Part shown: in pieces, positions 34,128 through 47,593 of the stretch
Position numbering within the stretch: position 1 is the first letter of the stretch
How the letters are laid out: every line of letters starts with the position of its first letter
From: Streptomyces fodineus
GTDB lineage: Bacteria > Actinomycetota > Actinomycetes > Streptomycetales > Streptomycetaceae
Reading direction: 5' to 3'
Assembly (NCBI RefSeq): GCF_001735805.1
Contig: NZ_CP017248.1
Location: forward strand, 9,052,001-9,116,000
DNA: 64,000 nucleotides
Notes under the pieces: model-generated
The model's database searches: none
What the model was told of the DNA's origin: nothing
Seen by the model: the letters and a program-made list of their open reading frames with translations, nothing else
Program-made: the position numbers and the translations under genes

Positions 34128-35486
34128 CTAGCCTTCCACCCGGGCCCGTACCTGTTCCGGTGTCAGATACGAATCGGTGAACTCGAAGTCCTTCAGCCGG
34201 GCGGGCTTGCGGGCCTGGAAGCCGGTGCGGACGAAATCGTCGCCGGCCACCGCGTTCAGCAGCCAGTTGGTCATCACCCGGGTCTTGGCGACATTGGTGC
34301 GCAGCGCCGACCAGTGGTAGCCGCGGGCCACCGCCTGGGCCAGCACCCCGCGCAGCTCGATGCCGAGCGGCTTGGACACCGCGTCCTTGCCGCCGAGGTC
34401 GACGACGAGACCGAGGTCGCGGTGCACGTACGGGATCAGCGGCCGGCCCCGCAGGGTCGCGATGACGTTGTCGGCGGCCTTCTTGCCCTGCCGCATGGCG
34501 TGCTGCGCGGTGGGCGGGCAGACCGCGCCCGGCTCGCCCTTGGCCTCGTCGGGCACGGCGGCCGCGTCCCCGAGCGCGAACACGCCGTCATGGCCGGGCA
34601 GCGTCATCTCGGCGGTGACCGCCAGCCGGCCGCGGACCGTCTCCGCGCCGAGCGTGCCGATCAGCGGGCTGGCCACCACACCGGCCGTCCAGATCAGCGT
34701 GTGCGTCGGCACCACCCGGCCGTCGGTGAAGGTGACCTCCTCCGCGCCGGCCTTGTCGAGAGACACGCCCAGCGACACCTCGATGCCGCGCCGCCCCAGG
34801 ATCTCCTGCGCGCTGCGGCCGAGCTTCTCGCCCAGCTCCGGCATCAGCTTGGGCGCGATGTCGATCAAATGCCACTTGATCAGGCCGGGGTCCAGGCGCG
34901 GGTAGCGCTGTACGGCGGCGTGCGTCAGCCGTTGCAGACAGGCGGCGGTCTCCGTGCCGGCGTAACCGCCGCCGACCACCACGAACTGCAGCCGTGCGGC
35001 GCGCTCGGCCGGGTCGTCGCTGGCGTCCGCGAGATCGAGCTGCGTGATGACGTGGTCGCGGATGTAGGCGGCCTCGGCGAGGGTCTTCATCCCGAAGGCG
35101 TGCTCGGTCAGCCCCGGGATGTCGAAGGTGCGGGTCACGCTGCCGGGCGCCAGCACGATGTAGTCGTAGGGCTCGTTGACGATCTTGTCGGTGATGGTCT
35201 GGACGACGCACACCTTGGCCTTCAGGTCCACGCCGATCGCGCCGCCCGGGATGATCCGGGTGCGGTACTTCTTGCTGCGGCGCAGACTCAGGGCGATCGA
35301 CTGCGGCGTGAGCACGCCGGAGGCGACCTGGGGCAGCAGGGGCAGGTACAGCTGGTAGGCGTACGGCGTCACCAGGGTGACGTCGGCCTCGGCGGGAGCG
35401 AGCTTCCGCTCCAGGCGGCGCACACACTCGACTCCGGCGAAGCCTGCGCCAACCACCAGGATCCTGGGTCGTGTCACGGTGTTCAT
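34128..35486 (-). CDS. NAD(P)/FAD oxidoreductase, NDH-2-like
   Basis: A 452-residue flavoprotein with an FAD motif ILVVGAGFAGVECVRRLE near residue 10, an NAD(P) motif FVVVGGGYAGTETAACLQ near 165 and a second FAD block GVFALGDAAAVPDEAKG near 310. The order and length match type II NADH dehydrogenases, which pass electrons from NADH to quinone without pumping protons. The C-terminal region (GYHWSALRTNVAKTRVMTNW) is amphipathic and could bind the membrane. The start ATG (MNTVTRPRILVVG) follows AGAAAGGG. Confidence 0.9.
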   Translation of the reverse strand: MNTVTRPRILVVGAGFAGVECVRRLERKLAPAEADVTLVTPYAYQLYLPLLPQVASGVLTPQSIALSLRRSKKYRTRIIPGGAIGVDLKAKVCVVQTITDKIVNEPYDYIVLAPGSVTRTFDIPGLTEHAFGMKTLAEAAYIRDHVITQLDLADASDDPAERAARLQFVVVGGGYAGTETAACLQRLTHAAVQRYPRLDPGLIKWHLIDIAPKLMPELGEKLGRSAQEILGRRGIEVSLGVSLDKAGAEEVTFTDGRVVPTHTLIWTAGVVASPLIGTLGAETVRGRLAVTAEMTLPGHDGVFALGDAAAVPDEAKGEPGAVCPPTAQHAMRQGKKAADNVIATLRGRPLIPYVHRDLGLVVDLGGKDAVSKPLGIELRGVLAQAVARGYHWSALRTNVAKTRVMTNWLLNAVAGDDFVRTGFQARKPARLKDFEFTDSYLTPEQVRARVEG

Positions 35487-35730
35487 CCCTTTCTGCGGCT
35501 CCAGGCGGTCCGACTCGACGCCGTTCGCCTGCCCCGGACCGGTGCGCACCACCCCGATCCCACCGTGTCCCGAAACGCCGCGCGAGCCGGGTGCGGCAGG
35601 CAGACGAACGCGTGGGCACCAGCATGCCCCCACACGGGGGTGGAGTAACCGGTTGTCGCACACATACACGTCGTACGCGCACACGGAGCACACCTGCCGC
35701 GACCACGGGCGACCACCGATCCACCCGGCG

Positions 35731-36087
35731 TCACCAGGGCAGGAACACGTGGATGTCCTTGCCCTCGTCGTCGACCACCACGCTGACCTGCGTGCACAGC
35801 GTGTGCACCAGGTGCCAGCCGATGCCGCCACCGCCCGTGCGCGGATGGAAGGGCCGCGGTTCGGGCTTGGTCGTGCTCGTGTCGTGCATCGTCACGTGCA
35901 CGCCGTCGAAGGTGCGGCGCATCCGCAGCCCGAACGGGCCGGGCGCGTACTGGATCACGTTGGCGGCCAGCTCCGTCACGACCAGCAGTATGTCGTCCCA
36001 GTACTCGTGCGCGGCCGGCGGCGTCCGCGTGGCGAGGGCGCGCAGGAACTCCTCCGCGGCCAGCCGCGCCTCCGTGACGTTGCGCAA
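35731..36087 (-). CDS. ATP-binding anti-sigma-factor-like protein, start unclear
   Basis: A 118-residue HATPase of the RsbW-like type: WDDILLVVTELAANVIQYAP near residue 30 is the N box and GGGGIGWHLVHTLCTQV the lid/G2 region. The only plausible start codon in this frame is the TTG at 36087, but the conserved-looking opening continues upstream (YERTFSFAGELRNVTEARLA). That extended frame runs back to a stop around 36190 without an ATG or GTG. Either TTG is used and the homology upstream is accidental, or the true start was lost by a frameshift. Confidence 0.75.
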   Translation of the reverse strand: MRNVTEARLAAEEFLRALATRTPPAAHEYWDDILLVVTELAANVIQYAPGPFGLRMRRTFDGVHVTMHDTSTTKPEPRPFHPRTGGGGIGWHLVHTLCTQVSVVVDDEGKDIHVFLPW

Positions 36088-36327
36088 CTCACCCGCGAAG
36101 GAGAAGGTGCGCTCGTACCCGTCCTCCGAAGGCGGTGTGTCGTTCCCACGCGGCTCCGTCGTGATCTCGCAATCCCCGGTCCCGGACGGTCATGGCCTTC
36201 GCGGCCCGCCGGCCAGCACGGTCGTAGGTCTGGTACTCCTTCTGCGCTTGTGAGTTCCCCGAGGCCGGGGGTGCTATCCGGCCCGTCCCGGTTCCGGGTC
36301 GCCGAGGGGGCGTGTGCCCGGCGGAGG

Positions 36328-38223
36328 TCAGCGGAAGACGTCGTCCGGTTCGTCCCAGTCCGCCGGTTCCTGCGGGCCCCGCGCCGCCCGGGACCGTGCC
36401 AGGTACATCGCCTCGATCTCGGCGGCATAGTGCCGCACGATCGCGTCCCGGCGCAGTTTCATCGACGGGGTGAGCAGCCCGTTGTCCGGGGCGAACGGCT
36501 CCTGGAGGACGCGGTAGACCCGGATGGACTCGGCGCGGGACACCGTGCTGTTCGCGGAGGCGACGGCCCGCGCGATCTCCTCCCGCAGCGCGTTCTCCTC
36601 ACGCGTCTCCCGGCCCGGACTGTCGCCCTGGAGCGCCAGGGCGGCCCGCCAGTGCGCGAGGAAGTCCGGGTCCAGGGTGATCAGGGCGCCGACGCAGGGC
36701 CGGTCGTCGCCGATCACGACCGCCTGGTGGACCAGCGGATGCATGCGCAGCCGCTGCTCCAGCGGGGCCGGGGCGACACTCTTGCCGCCGCTGGTGACGA
36801 GGATGTCCTTCTTGCGCCCGGTGATCGTCAGATAGCCCTCCGAGTCCAGCCGCCCGATGTCCCCGGTGGCCAGCCAGCCGCCGCGCAGCGCGGCCCGCGT
36901 CGCCTGCTCGTCGCCGATGTAGCCCTGGAACACCGAGGGACCGTGCACCAGGATCTCCCCGTCGTCGGCCACCTGGACCTCGGTGCCCGGCAGCGGCCGG
37001 CCGACCGTCCCGGACTTCTCCCGGCCGAGCGGCTGCATGGTGATCCCGCCGGAGGCCTCGGTGAGGCCGTACCCGTCGTGGACGAAGATGCCGATGCCCG
37101 CGTAGAACAGGCTCAGTTCGCGGCCGAGCGAGGAGCCGCCGGACGTGCCGCGCAGCACCCGCCCCCCGAGCGCGGCGCGCAGCCTGCGGTACACCGTCCG
37201 CTCGTACAGGGCGTGTTGCAGCCTCAGCTCGAACCCGGGACCCGGCCCGGTGCCCAGCCGGTGGCGCTCCTCGGCCGCGGCGAAGTCCCGCGCGGTCTGC
37301 GCGGCCCGCTCGAACAGGGCACCCCGGCCCGTCTGTTCGGCCGTCCGTACGAACTTCTTGTAGAGCTTCTCGAACAGCGACGGCACGCCGTACAGGTACG
37401 TCGGCCGGAACGTGCCCAGCGCCGACGCCAGCGACGCCTCCGTCAGCTCCGGCTCGTGCCCCATCAGGACGCCGCCGCGCACACACATCAGCATGATCAT
37501 GATGCCGTACACATGGGAGAACGGCAGAAAGGCCAGCACGGACGGCTGTTCGCCCGGCAGGGCCGCGGTGTGCCGCCAGCCGGCCAGCAGCGTGTCGCAG
37601 GGGTAGGCCAGGCCGCGGTGGCTCAGCGCGCAGCCCTGGGGACGGCCGGAGGTGCCCGAGGTGTAGACGACCGCCGCCGTGGCATCCGGCAGCACGATCC
37701 GGCGCAGCGACTCCACGGTGGTGTACGGCACGACCGCGCCCTGCCGGACGAGTTCGGGCAGCGCGCCCGCGTCCAGCTGCCAGACGTGACGCAGCCGCGG
37801 CAGCCGGGCGCACACCGTGCCGACGGTCATGACGCCCTGCTCGTCCTCCACCATCACGGCGACACAGCCGGCGTCCCGCAGGATCCACTCGACCTGGTCG
37901 CGTGAGGAGGCCGGGTGGATCGGCACGATCTCCGCGCCCACGGCCCACAGCGCGTGGCTGAGCACGGTCCACTCGTAGCGGGTGCGGGACATCAGGGCCA
38001 CCCGGTGCCCGGGGGAGATCCCGGCGGCGACCAGCCCCTTGGCCAGATCGACCACCTCGTCCCGCAGCTCGACGGCCGTCACCTCCTGCCAGACGGCGGC
38101 GGCCGGATCCGCGCGGTGGGCGAGCACCGGCAGGGCGGGCTCGCGCTCGGCGGTGTCGAAGACGCTGTCGGCGAGGCCGCCCGTGAGCGGGGTAACGGCG
38201 GGAGCGAGGGCGACGTCGGGCAT
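36328..38223 (-). CDS. Long-chain fatty-acid--CoA ligase (AMP-forming)
   Basis: A 631-residue ANL-family adenylating enzyme. The P-loop is AVVYTSGTSGRPQGCALSHR near residue 190 and the aromatic/adenylate motif is DGYGLTEASGGITMQPLG near 390. The hinge motif LATGDIGRLDSEGYLTITGR is near 455 with KKDILVTSGGKSVAP after it. Length and motifs match FadD15-like long-chain acyl-CoA synthetases, which activate fatty acids with ATP and CoA. It stands alone, divergent from the small membrane protein gene at 38375. Confidence 0.92.
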   Translation of the reverse strand: MPDVALAPAVTPLTGGLADSVFDTAEREPALPVLAHRADPAAAVWQEVTAVELRDEVVDLAKGLVAAGISPGHRVALMSRTRYEWTVLSHALWAVGAEIVPIHPASSRDQVEWILRDAGCVAVMVEDEQGVMTVGTVCARLPRLRHVWQLDAGALPELVRQGAVVPYTTVESLRRIVLPDATAAVVYTSGTSGRPQGCALSHRGLAYPCDTLLAGWRHTAALPGEQPSVLAFLPFSHVYGIMIMLMCVRGGVLMGHEPELTEASLASALGTFRPTYLYGVPSLFEKLYKKFVRTAEQTGRGALFERAAQTARDFAAAEERHRLGTGPGPGFELRLQHALYERTVYRRLRAALGGRVLRGTSGGSSLGRELSLFYAGIGIFVHDGYGLTEASGGITMQPLGREKSGTVGRPLPGTEVQVADDGEILVHGPSVFQGYIGDEQATRAALRGGWLATGDIGRLDSEGYLTITGRKKDILVTSGGKSVAPAPLEQRLRMHPLVHQAVVIGDDRPCVGALITLDPDFLAHWRAALALQGDSPGRETREENALREEIARAVASANSTVSRAESIRVYRVLQEPFAPDNGLLTPSMKLRRDAIVRHYAAEIEAMYLARSRAARGPQEPADWDEPDDVFR

Positions 38224-38374
38224 GCGCTGCTCCTGGATGTACGGAGGGTCACACCGCCGACCGGCTCAGTGTCGGCGGTGCTCGAATGTAGCCGAGGGGG
38301 AGCGCGTTCGGTGCATGGAACGGGGAAGTCGTGATCGGCTGATGATGCGACCGTGTCCTGGGGACTCGGCAGAC

Positions 38375-38608
38375 ATGAGTCATGTGAACCCCGATCCGGA
38401 ACCGGAACGCACCACCGGTCTCGAGCCCGGCGGCTCGGTACCGCCCGGCGAGACTCCGCCCGCCGAGAGCAGCCTGCCCGCGGCCGGGCCCCGGGAGACG
38501 CACAATCCGCCGAAGGGCTGGGCCAAGGCCCCGCTGACGCTGATCCTCGTCCTCGTGGTCCTGGTCGCCCTGTTCTTCCTGGTGTACGCCCTGATGCTGA
38601 TCCTCTGA
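38375..38608 (+). CDS. Small single-pass membrane protein (DUF6480-like)
   Basis: A 77-residue protein with a ~50-residue proline- and glutamate-rich hydrophilic N-terminus (MSHVNPDPEPERTTGLEPGG) and one C-terminal TM helix (LILVLVVLVALFFLVYALML). It matches the DUF6480-type proteins of Streptomyces as I recall them. Function is unknown. The ATG at 38375 has only a weak upstream purine stretch. It is convergent with the carboxylate-amine ligase gene. Confidence 0.75.
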   Translation: MSHVNPDPEPERTTGLEPGGSVPPGETPPAESSLPAAGPRETHNPPKGWAKAPLTLILVLVVLVALFFLVYALMLIL

Positions 38609-38644
38609 CCGGACGCCTCAACGCCGATCGCCTGGCTGGTGCGG

Positions 38645-39760
38645 TCAGCCCTGGGTGTGCCGTACGCACTCGGTGACGACGCCTCGCAGGCTGCCGGCCC
38701 GCTCCAGCAGCCGACGTTGCTCGCGTGCCCCGTTGCCCCGGCGCAGCAGCTCGGTGACGCCGTGCTCGGCGCGCTCGGCGTCACCGGTGGCGGTGAGCGC
38801 GTCCCCGGTGTGCTCCAGCAGTGTGCGCAGCACCCCCGGCGCGGGACCGGGCTGCATGGTCGCCGGGTCGAGCAGCTCCTGCTCCAGGCCGAACCGGGCG
38901 GCCTGCCAGTCGGCGAGCCGCAGCAGGCTCACGCTGTGGCCGGGCGCCGGCCGGCCCGCCCGCCAGTGCTGTGCGGCCGTCTCCACCAGCGCGCGGGTCA
39001 GCGTCGCGATGAGCACGGCGGTGTCCGCGCACAGGCACACGTCCGCCACCCGGATCTCCACGGTCGGATAGCGGGCGGACAGCCGCGCGTCGAAGTAGAC
39101 CATCCTCTTGTCCAGCAGGGCACCGGTGGCCACCATGTCCGCCACCCGCTGGTGATACCGCTCGGCCGACACGAACGGCTCGGTCGGTCCGGCCGACGGC
39201 CAGCGGTTCCACACCCGGCTGCGATAGCTGGCGTAGCTGGTGTCCTTCCCCTGCCAGAACGGGGAGTTCGCACTGATCGCACGCAGTACCGGGAGCCAGG
39301 GGCGGATCCGGTCGAGGACCGCGATGCCCTCCTCGTCGGACTCCACGCACACATGCACATGGCAGCCGCACACGAGCTGCTCCCAGGTCGGTATGCCATA
39401 GTGCTCGGCCAGCCACTGGTAGCGCTCGTTCACGCTGAGGCAGGGGCTGACCGGAAGGGGAGAGGTGGCCAGCGCCGCGACCGCGCAGCCCAGCTCCCCG
39501 GCGTGCCGGGCCGCCTCCTTGCGACAGCGCACGATCTCCTCGCCGAGGGCCGCCATGTCCGCCTGCGGGTGCGTGGCGAACTCCAGCATCTGCCGGAACA
39601 GCTCCTTCTCGAACACGTGCTGCCCGGGAGCGTCCTGGGCGACATGGGCGAGGACGGCAGCCGCCAGCGCCTTCGGGTCGCCGCTGTCCGGGTCGACCAG
39701 GAGGAGTTCCTCCTCCACTCCGACGGTGCGCACGTAGTGCCACCCTTCCGTGTTCCCCAC
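38645..39760 (-). CDS. Carboxylate-amine ligase, YbdK/GCS2 family
   Basis: A 371-residue member of the glutamate-cysteine ligase type 2 fold. The N-terminal RTVGVEEELLLVDPDSGDPK motif, CGCHVHVCVESDEEG near residue 130 and the YPTVEIRVADVCLCADT strand near 225 are family hallmarks carrying ATP/metal-binding residues. Relatives have weak gamma-glutamylcysteine synthetase activity or unknown carboxylate-amine substrates. It starts with a GTG. It lies 64 bp behind glgB on the same strand and could be read through from the GlgE operon, though the function is not obviously linked. Confidence 0.9.
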   Translation of the reverse strand: MGNTEGWHYVRTVGVEEELLLVDPDSGDPKALAAAVLAHVAQDAPGQHVFEKELFRQMLEFATHPQADMAALGEEIVRCRKEAARHAGELGCAVAALATSPLPVSPCLSVNERYQWLAEHYGIPTWEQLVCGCHVHVCVESDEEGIAVLDRIRPWLPVLRAISANSPFWQGKDTSYASYRSRVWNRWPSAGPTEPFVSAERYHQRVADMVATGALLDKRMVYFDARLSARYPTVEIRVADVCLCADTAVLIATLTRALVETAAQHWRAGRPAPGHSVSLLRLADWQAARFGLEQELLDPATMQPGPAPGVLRTLLEHTGDALTATGDAERAEHGVTELLRRGNGAREQRRLLERAGSLRGVVTECVRHTQG

Positions 39761-39824
39761 GAGGGCAGTCGTGGGTCCGTACGCCCCCCGACTGCCCCTG
39801 GGCGGGCCGCCGACACCTGTGGTT

Positions 39825-42071
39825 TCAGTCCTCCGGCGCGAGCCACACGGTGGCGAGTGGCGGCAGCGTGACCTTGAGGAAACCGTCCTCGGGCTTCAGC
39901 GGCCCCCCGCTGCCGACCCCGCCGCCGCCGTAGCGGACGTCGTCGGTGTTGAGCTCCTCCTGCCAGGCGCGGGCGGGAATCTCGTCCGGGACCCACAGCC
40001 GGTAGTCGTGCCGGACGACCGGGGAGAAGTTCGACACCGCGAGCAGGGGAGAGCCGTCGGCGGCGAACCGCAGGAACGCGAAGACGTTGTCGTCCGCCGC
40101 GTCGCACAGCACCCAGCGGAAGCCGCCCGGGTCGGTGTCCCGCTGCCACAGCGCCGGCGTCGCCCGGTACCGGATGTTCAGATCCCGGACGAGATCCCGC
40201 ACGCCCCGGTGGTCGCCGGCCGAGTGGTAGTCGTCGCCGAGCAGCCACCACTCGGGGCCGTGCGGCTCGGACCACTCCGCCCCCTGGGCGAACTCCTGCC
40301 CCATGAACAACAGCTGTTTGCCCGGGTGGGCCCACATGAAGCCCAGATAGGCGCGGTGATTGGCGCGCCGCTGCCACCAGTCGCCCGGCATCTTCGACAC
40401 CAGCGCCTGTTTGCCGTGCACGACCTCGTCGTGGGAGATCGGCAGGACGTAGTTCTCGCTGTAGGCGTACACCATCGAGAAGGTCATCTCGTTGTGGTGG
40501 TACTTGCGGTGCACCGGCTCCTTCTGGATGTACTGCAGCGAGTCGTGCATCCAGCCCATGTTCCACTTCAGCCCGAAGCCGAGCCCGCCGCTGTCCGTCG
40601 GCCGGGTCACCCCGTCCCAGGCGGTGGACTCCTCGGCGATGGTCACCACGCCCGGGCAGCGCCGGTAGACGGTGGCGTTCATCTCCTGCAGGAAGGCGAC
40701 GGCGTCCAGGTCCTCGCGCCCGCCGAAGACGTTCGGCTGCCACTGGCCGGAGTCCCGTGAGTAGTCGAGGTAGAGCATCGAGGCGACGGCGTCCACCCGC
40801 AGCCCGTCGATGTGGAACTCCTGGCACCAGTACACCGCGTTGGCGACGAGGAAGTTGCGCACCTCGATCCGGCCGTAGTCGAACTCGTACGTCCCCCAGT
40901 CCGGGTGCTCGGCGCGCGTCGCGTTCCCGGGCTCGTAGAGCGGATCCCCGTCGAACCGGGCCAGCGCCCAGTCGTCCTTGGGGAAGTGCGCCGGCACCCA
41001 GTCCATGATCACGCCGATGCCGGCCCGGTGCAGCGCGTCCACCAGGTGCTTGAAGTCGTCCGGGGCGCCGAGGCGGGGCGTCGGCGCGTAGTAGGAGGTG
41101 ACCTGGTAGCCCCAGGAACCGCTGAACGGATGTCCGGCGACCGGCATCAGCTCGACATGCGTGAAGCCCATCTCCTTGACGTACGCGGGCAGTTCCACCG
41201 CCAGCTCACGGTACGACAGCCCCGGGCGCCAGGACGGCAGATGGACCTCGTACACCGAGAACGGCGCCTGGTGCACCGGCGTGTCGCCCCGGTGGGCCAT
41301 CCACTCCGCGTCGCCCCACTCGTACCGCGAGACCGCGACGACCGACGCCGTGTCCGGCGGGACCTCCGTGCGCCGCGCCATCGGGTCGGCCTTGAGGAAC
41401 CGGTGGCCGTAGCGCGAGGTGATCTCGAACTTGTACCGGGCGCCCTCACCGATCCCGGGCAGGAACAGCTCCCACACCCCGGACGCGCCCAGCGAGCGCA
41501 TCGGGTACTGCGTGCCGTCCCAGTACGTGAAGTCCCCGGCCACCCGCACCCCCTGGGCGTTCGGCGCCCACACGGTGAAGCGGGTGCCGGTCACGCCCTG
41601 GTGCGTCATCGGCTCGGCGCCGAGCGCCTGCCACAGCTGCTCGTGCCGGCCCTCCCGGATCAGATGCAGGTCCAGCTCGCCGAGGGCGGGCAGGAAACGG
41701 TACGGATCGTGCACCTCCTGCTCGACGTCGTCGTACGCCACCAGCAGCGTGTACGAGGGGATCTCCGGGTACGGCAGGACGGCCGCGAAGAGACCGTCGC
41801 CCTCCGACCGGAGTGCGTACCGCTTCCCGTCGGCGACGACGCTCACCGACCGCGCGTTCGGGCGCAGCGTCCGGAACAGGGTGCCGCCCGGGGCCGGGTG
41901 GGCGCCCAGCAGGGCGTGCGGATCGTGGTGGGCGCCGCCGAGCAGCCGGCCGCGGTCGGCCGGGTCGAGCGCAGGAAGGCAGAGGTCCTCCCGGACGGAG
42001 TCCGGGGGAGGGATCGCCTGGGCCGGCGCGGGGCCGGCGGCCTCGGGGCGCGAGGTGTCGCGCAGAGCCAT
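39825..42071 (-). CDS. glgB: 1,4-alpha-glucan branching enzyme
   Basis: A 748-residue GH13 enzyme. An N-terminal CBM48-type region precedes the catalytic barrel. The nucleophile Asp lies in IDGLRVDAVASM, the acid/base Glu in TIAEESTAW and the third Asp in ISHDEVVHGK. It forms alpha-1,6 branches in the linear chains built by GlgE. The ATG at 42071 starts four bases after the mak stop, so it is the fourth gene of the glgE-treS-mak-glgB operon. Confidence 0.96.
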   Translation of the reverse strand: MALRDTSRPEAAGPAPAQAIPPPDSVREDLCLPALDPADRGRLLGGAHHDPHALLGAHPAPGGTLFRTLRPNARSVSVVADGKRYALRSEGDGLFAAVLPYPEIPSYTLLVAYDDVEQEVHDPYRFLPALGELDLHLIREGRHEQLWQALGAEPMTHQGVTGTRFTVWAPNAQGVRVAGDFTYWDGTQYPMRSLGASGVWELFLPGIGEGARYKFEITSRYGHRFLKADPMARRTEVPPDTASVVAVSRYEWGDAEWMAHRGDTPVHQAPFSVYEVHLPSWRPGLSYRELAVELPAYVKEMGFTHVELMPVAGHPFSGSWGYQVTSYYAPTPRLGAPDDFKHLVDALHRAGIGVIMDWVPAHFPKDDWALARFDGDPLYEPGNATRAEHPDWGTYEFDYGRIEVRNFLVANAVYWCQEFHIDGLRVDAVASMLYLDYSRDSGQWQPNVFGGREDLDAVAFLQEMNATVYRRCPGVVTIAEESTAWDGVTRPTDSGGLGFGLKWNMGWMHDSLQYIQKEPVHRKYHHNEMTFSMVYAYSENYVLPISHDEVVHGKQALVSKMPGDWWQRRANHRAYLGFMWAHPGKQLLFMGQEFAQGAEWSEPHGPEWWLLGDDYHSAGDHRGVRDLVRDLNIRYRATPALWQRDTDPGGFRWVLCDAADDNVFAFLRFAADGSPLLAVSNFSPVVRHDYRLWVPDEIPARAWQEELNTDDVRYGGGGVGSGGPLKPEDGFLKVTLPPLATVWLAPED

Positions 42072-42075
42072 GACG

Positions 42076-43449
42076 TCAGCCTCCCCACACGGCGAGCCGC
42101 TTGATCGCCGCCATCGGTACCGGCAGCCAGTCCGGTCGGTGTCTTGCCTCGTACAGCACCTCGTAGACCGCCCTGTCCGTCTCGTGCGCGCGCAGCAGCG
42201 CGTGCTTCTTGCGTGGATCCCAGCCGGCACGGGCCGCGTAGCCCGCGCAGAACGCCTCCCGGCAGCGGCGCGCCCATTCGGGTCGCCAGGGGCGGCGCTG
42301 CCGGGCCGCGTAGTCGAAGGAGCGCAGCATCCCCGCCACGTCCCGCACCGGGGAGTGCGGGGCCCGCCGCTCGGCGAGCGGCCGGGACGGCTCGCCCTCG
42401 AAGTCGATGACGAACCAGTCGCGGCCGGCCCGCAGCACCTGCCCGAGGTGCAGATCACCGTGGATGCGCTGCGCGGGCGGCCCGGTGTCGCAGGTGGCGA
42501 GCGCCCCGAACGCGGCCCGCAGCCCCGGTACGAAGGGCCGCAGCCCCGGTACGGCGTGTGCGGCCGCGTCCAGCCGGGCGCACATCGCCTGCGCCGTACG
42601 GCCGTTCTCGCCCGGCCCGGCCGGCCCCGCCGGGCCGAACGCCTCGGCCAGCGCGAGGTGCACCTCGGCCATGGCCCGGCCCAGTTCACGGGACTCGGCG
42701 GTGAAGTCGTCCCCGGCGGCGAGCGCGCGCAGGGCCAGCGTCCAGCCGTCGGTCGCGTCCGGCAGGAACGGCTGCAGCACGCCCAGCGTGGCCGGCTGCG
42801 GCGCGGTCGTCTCGAACCAGGCCACCGGTGCCGGCACCCGCAGGCAGCCCTGCGCGGCCAGCGCCGCGGTCACCTCCAGGTCCGGGTTGACGCCCGGCTG
42901 GATCCGGCGGAAGACCTTCAGGATGTACGCGTCGCCGTACACGATCGAGGAGTTGGACTGCTCGGCGTCCAGCAGACGCGGCGGCAGACCGCCGGGCAGA
43001 GGGGCGGCCATGTCGGCCTCGAAGCGCAGCGGGCCCGCCGCGCCGGGCTGCCGCAGCCGCTCCAGCAGCAGATGGGCCGAGCGCGGATCGTGGAGTGCGT
43101 CGTACACCGCGAGCCCGGCGAACGGACCCTGCTCGGCCCGCCCGAGGTACGCCCGCTCCAGCCGCGGGGCGAGGTGTTCGCGCAGACCGAGCAGCAGCTG
43201 GTAGCAGTCGCCGGGCGGGGACGTGCCGCCCGGCGTGGGCACGGGCGCGTGCGAGGCGTGCACCAGCAGATGCAGACAGCCCGGGAACAGCTCGGTCACG
43301 GACAGCACCGACAGATCCGTGACGGGCCGGTCCTTGCCCGCGAACCAGCGTTGCATCGGCAGCCAGTGGCGCAGCAGCCCGCCCAGCGAGGCCAGCGGTC
43401 CGTCGAGACCGGCCGCGGTTCTCGGCCCGGCGGTGATGGTCTTCGGCAT
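42076..43449 (-). CDS. mak: Maltokinase
   Basis: A 457-residue phosphotransferase of the Mak/Pep2 group. An N-terminal lobe unique to maltokinases (LPMQRWFAGKDRPV) precedes an aminoglycoside-kinase-like domain with the catalytic loop RIHGDLHLGQVL and the metal-binding DFEGEPSRPL near residue 310. It phosphorylates the maltose produced by TreS to maltose-1-phosphate, the substrate of GlgE. It begins 31 bp downstream of treS. The start MPKTITAGPRTAAGLDGPLA is preferred to upstream in-frame extensions that overlap treS. Confidence 0.93.
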   Translation of the reverse strand: MPKTITAGPRTAAGLDGPLASLGGLLRHWLPMQRWFAGKDRPVTDLSVLSVTELFPGCLHLLVHASHAPVPTPGGTSPPGDCYQLLLGLREHLAPRLERAYLGRAEQGPFAGLAVYDALHDPRSAHLLLERLRQPGAAGPLRFEADMAAPLPGGLPPRLLDAEQSNSSIVYGDAYILKVFRRIQPGVNPDLEVTAALAAQGCLRVPAPVAWFETTAPQPATLGVLQPFLPDATDGWTLALRALAAGDDFTAESRELGRAMAEVHLALAEAFGPAGPAGPGENGRTAQAMCARLDAAAHAVPGLRPFVPGLRAAFGALATCDTGPPAQRIHGDLHLGQVLRAGRDWFVIDFEGEPSRPLAERRAPHSPVRDVAGMLRSFDYAARQRRPWRPEWARRCREAFCAGYAARAGWDPRKKHALLRAHETDRAVYEVLYEARHRPDWLPVPMAAIKRLAVWGG

Positions 43450-43480
43450 GGTGACGCGTCCTTTCCTCGGCGCCGGTCGT

Positions 43481-47187
<3,707 letters not shown>

Positions 47188-47254
47188 GTATCTCACCTCC
47201 GCCGTGCGCGAAGCCGGGCACCCGGCCCGGCTTCGCGATCCGAGAGGGGCCGGC

Positions 47255-47593
47255 TCACGCCGGTCCCGTGGGGAACGCCTTGTACGGTGCCAGGTCAGGG
47301 GCCGGCGCCGTGGAACGCCGCTCCGGTGGTGGCGCTCTTCTGGCCGACCGGCGCGGCCGCGGCCGTCCGTCCTGCTCGCGCAGGTAGGCGACCAGGTTCG
47401 TGCGCAGATAGCGCTCGGCGGCGTCCGCGGCCTCGCGGGCGCAGCGTTTGCCCATCAGCACGCACAGCGTGTAGCCCGAGTCCTCGAAGGTGGCCCGGAC
47501 CGTGCGGTCGTGGGGCGAGGCGAGCATCACGCGCTCCCACGCCCGGTAACGCCGCAACGCCCGGGCCACTTCGGCCTTGGCGGGTAGCAGCAT
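47255..47593 (-). CDS. DUF5133-type small regulator-like protein
   Basis: A 112-residue protein beginning MLLPAKAEVARALRRYRAWE, with GAGGG upstream. The core (ASPHDRTVRATFEDSGYTLC, then VLMGKRCAREAADAAERYLR) matches the DUF5133 family of Streptomyces as I recall it. Members are small, helical and of unknown function. The proline/arginine-rich tail is low in information. It lies 67 bp upstream of glgE on the same strand and may share its transcript or promoter region. Confidence 0.75.
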   Translation of the reverse strand: MLLPAKAEVARALRRYRAWERVMLASPHDRTVRATFEDSGYTLCVLMGKRCAREAADAAERYLRTNLVAYLREQDGRPRPRRSARRAPPPERRSTAPAPDLAPYKAFPTGPA

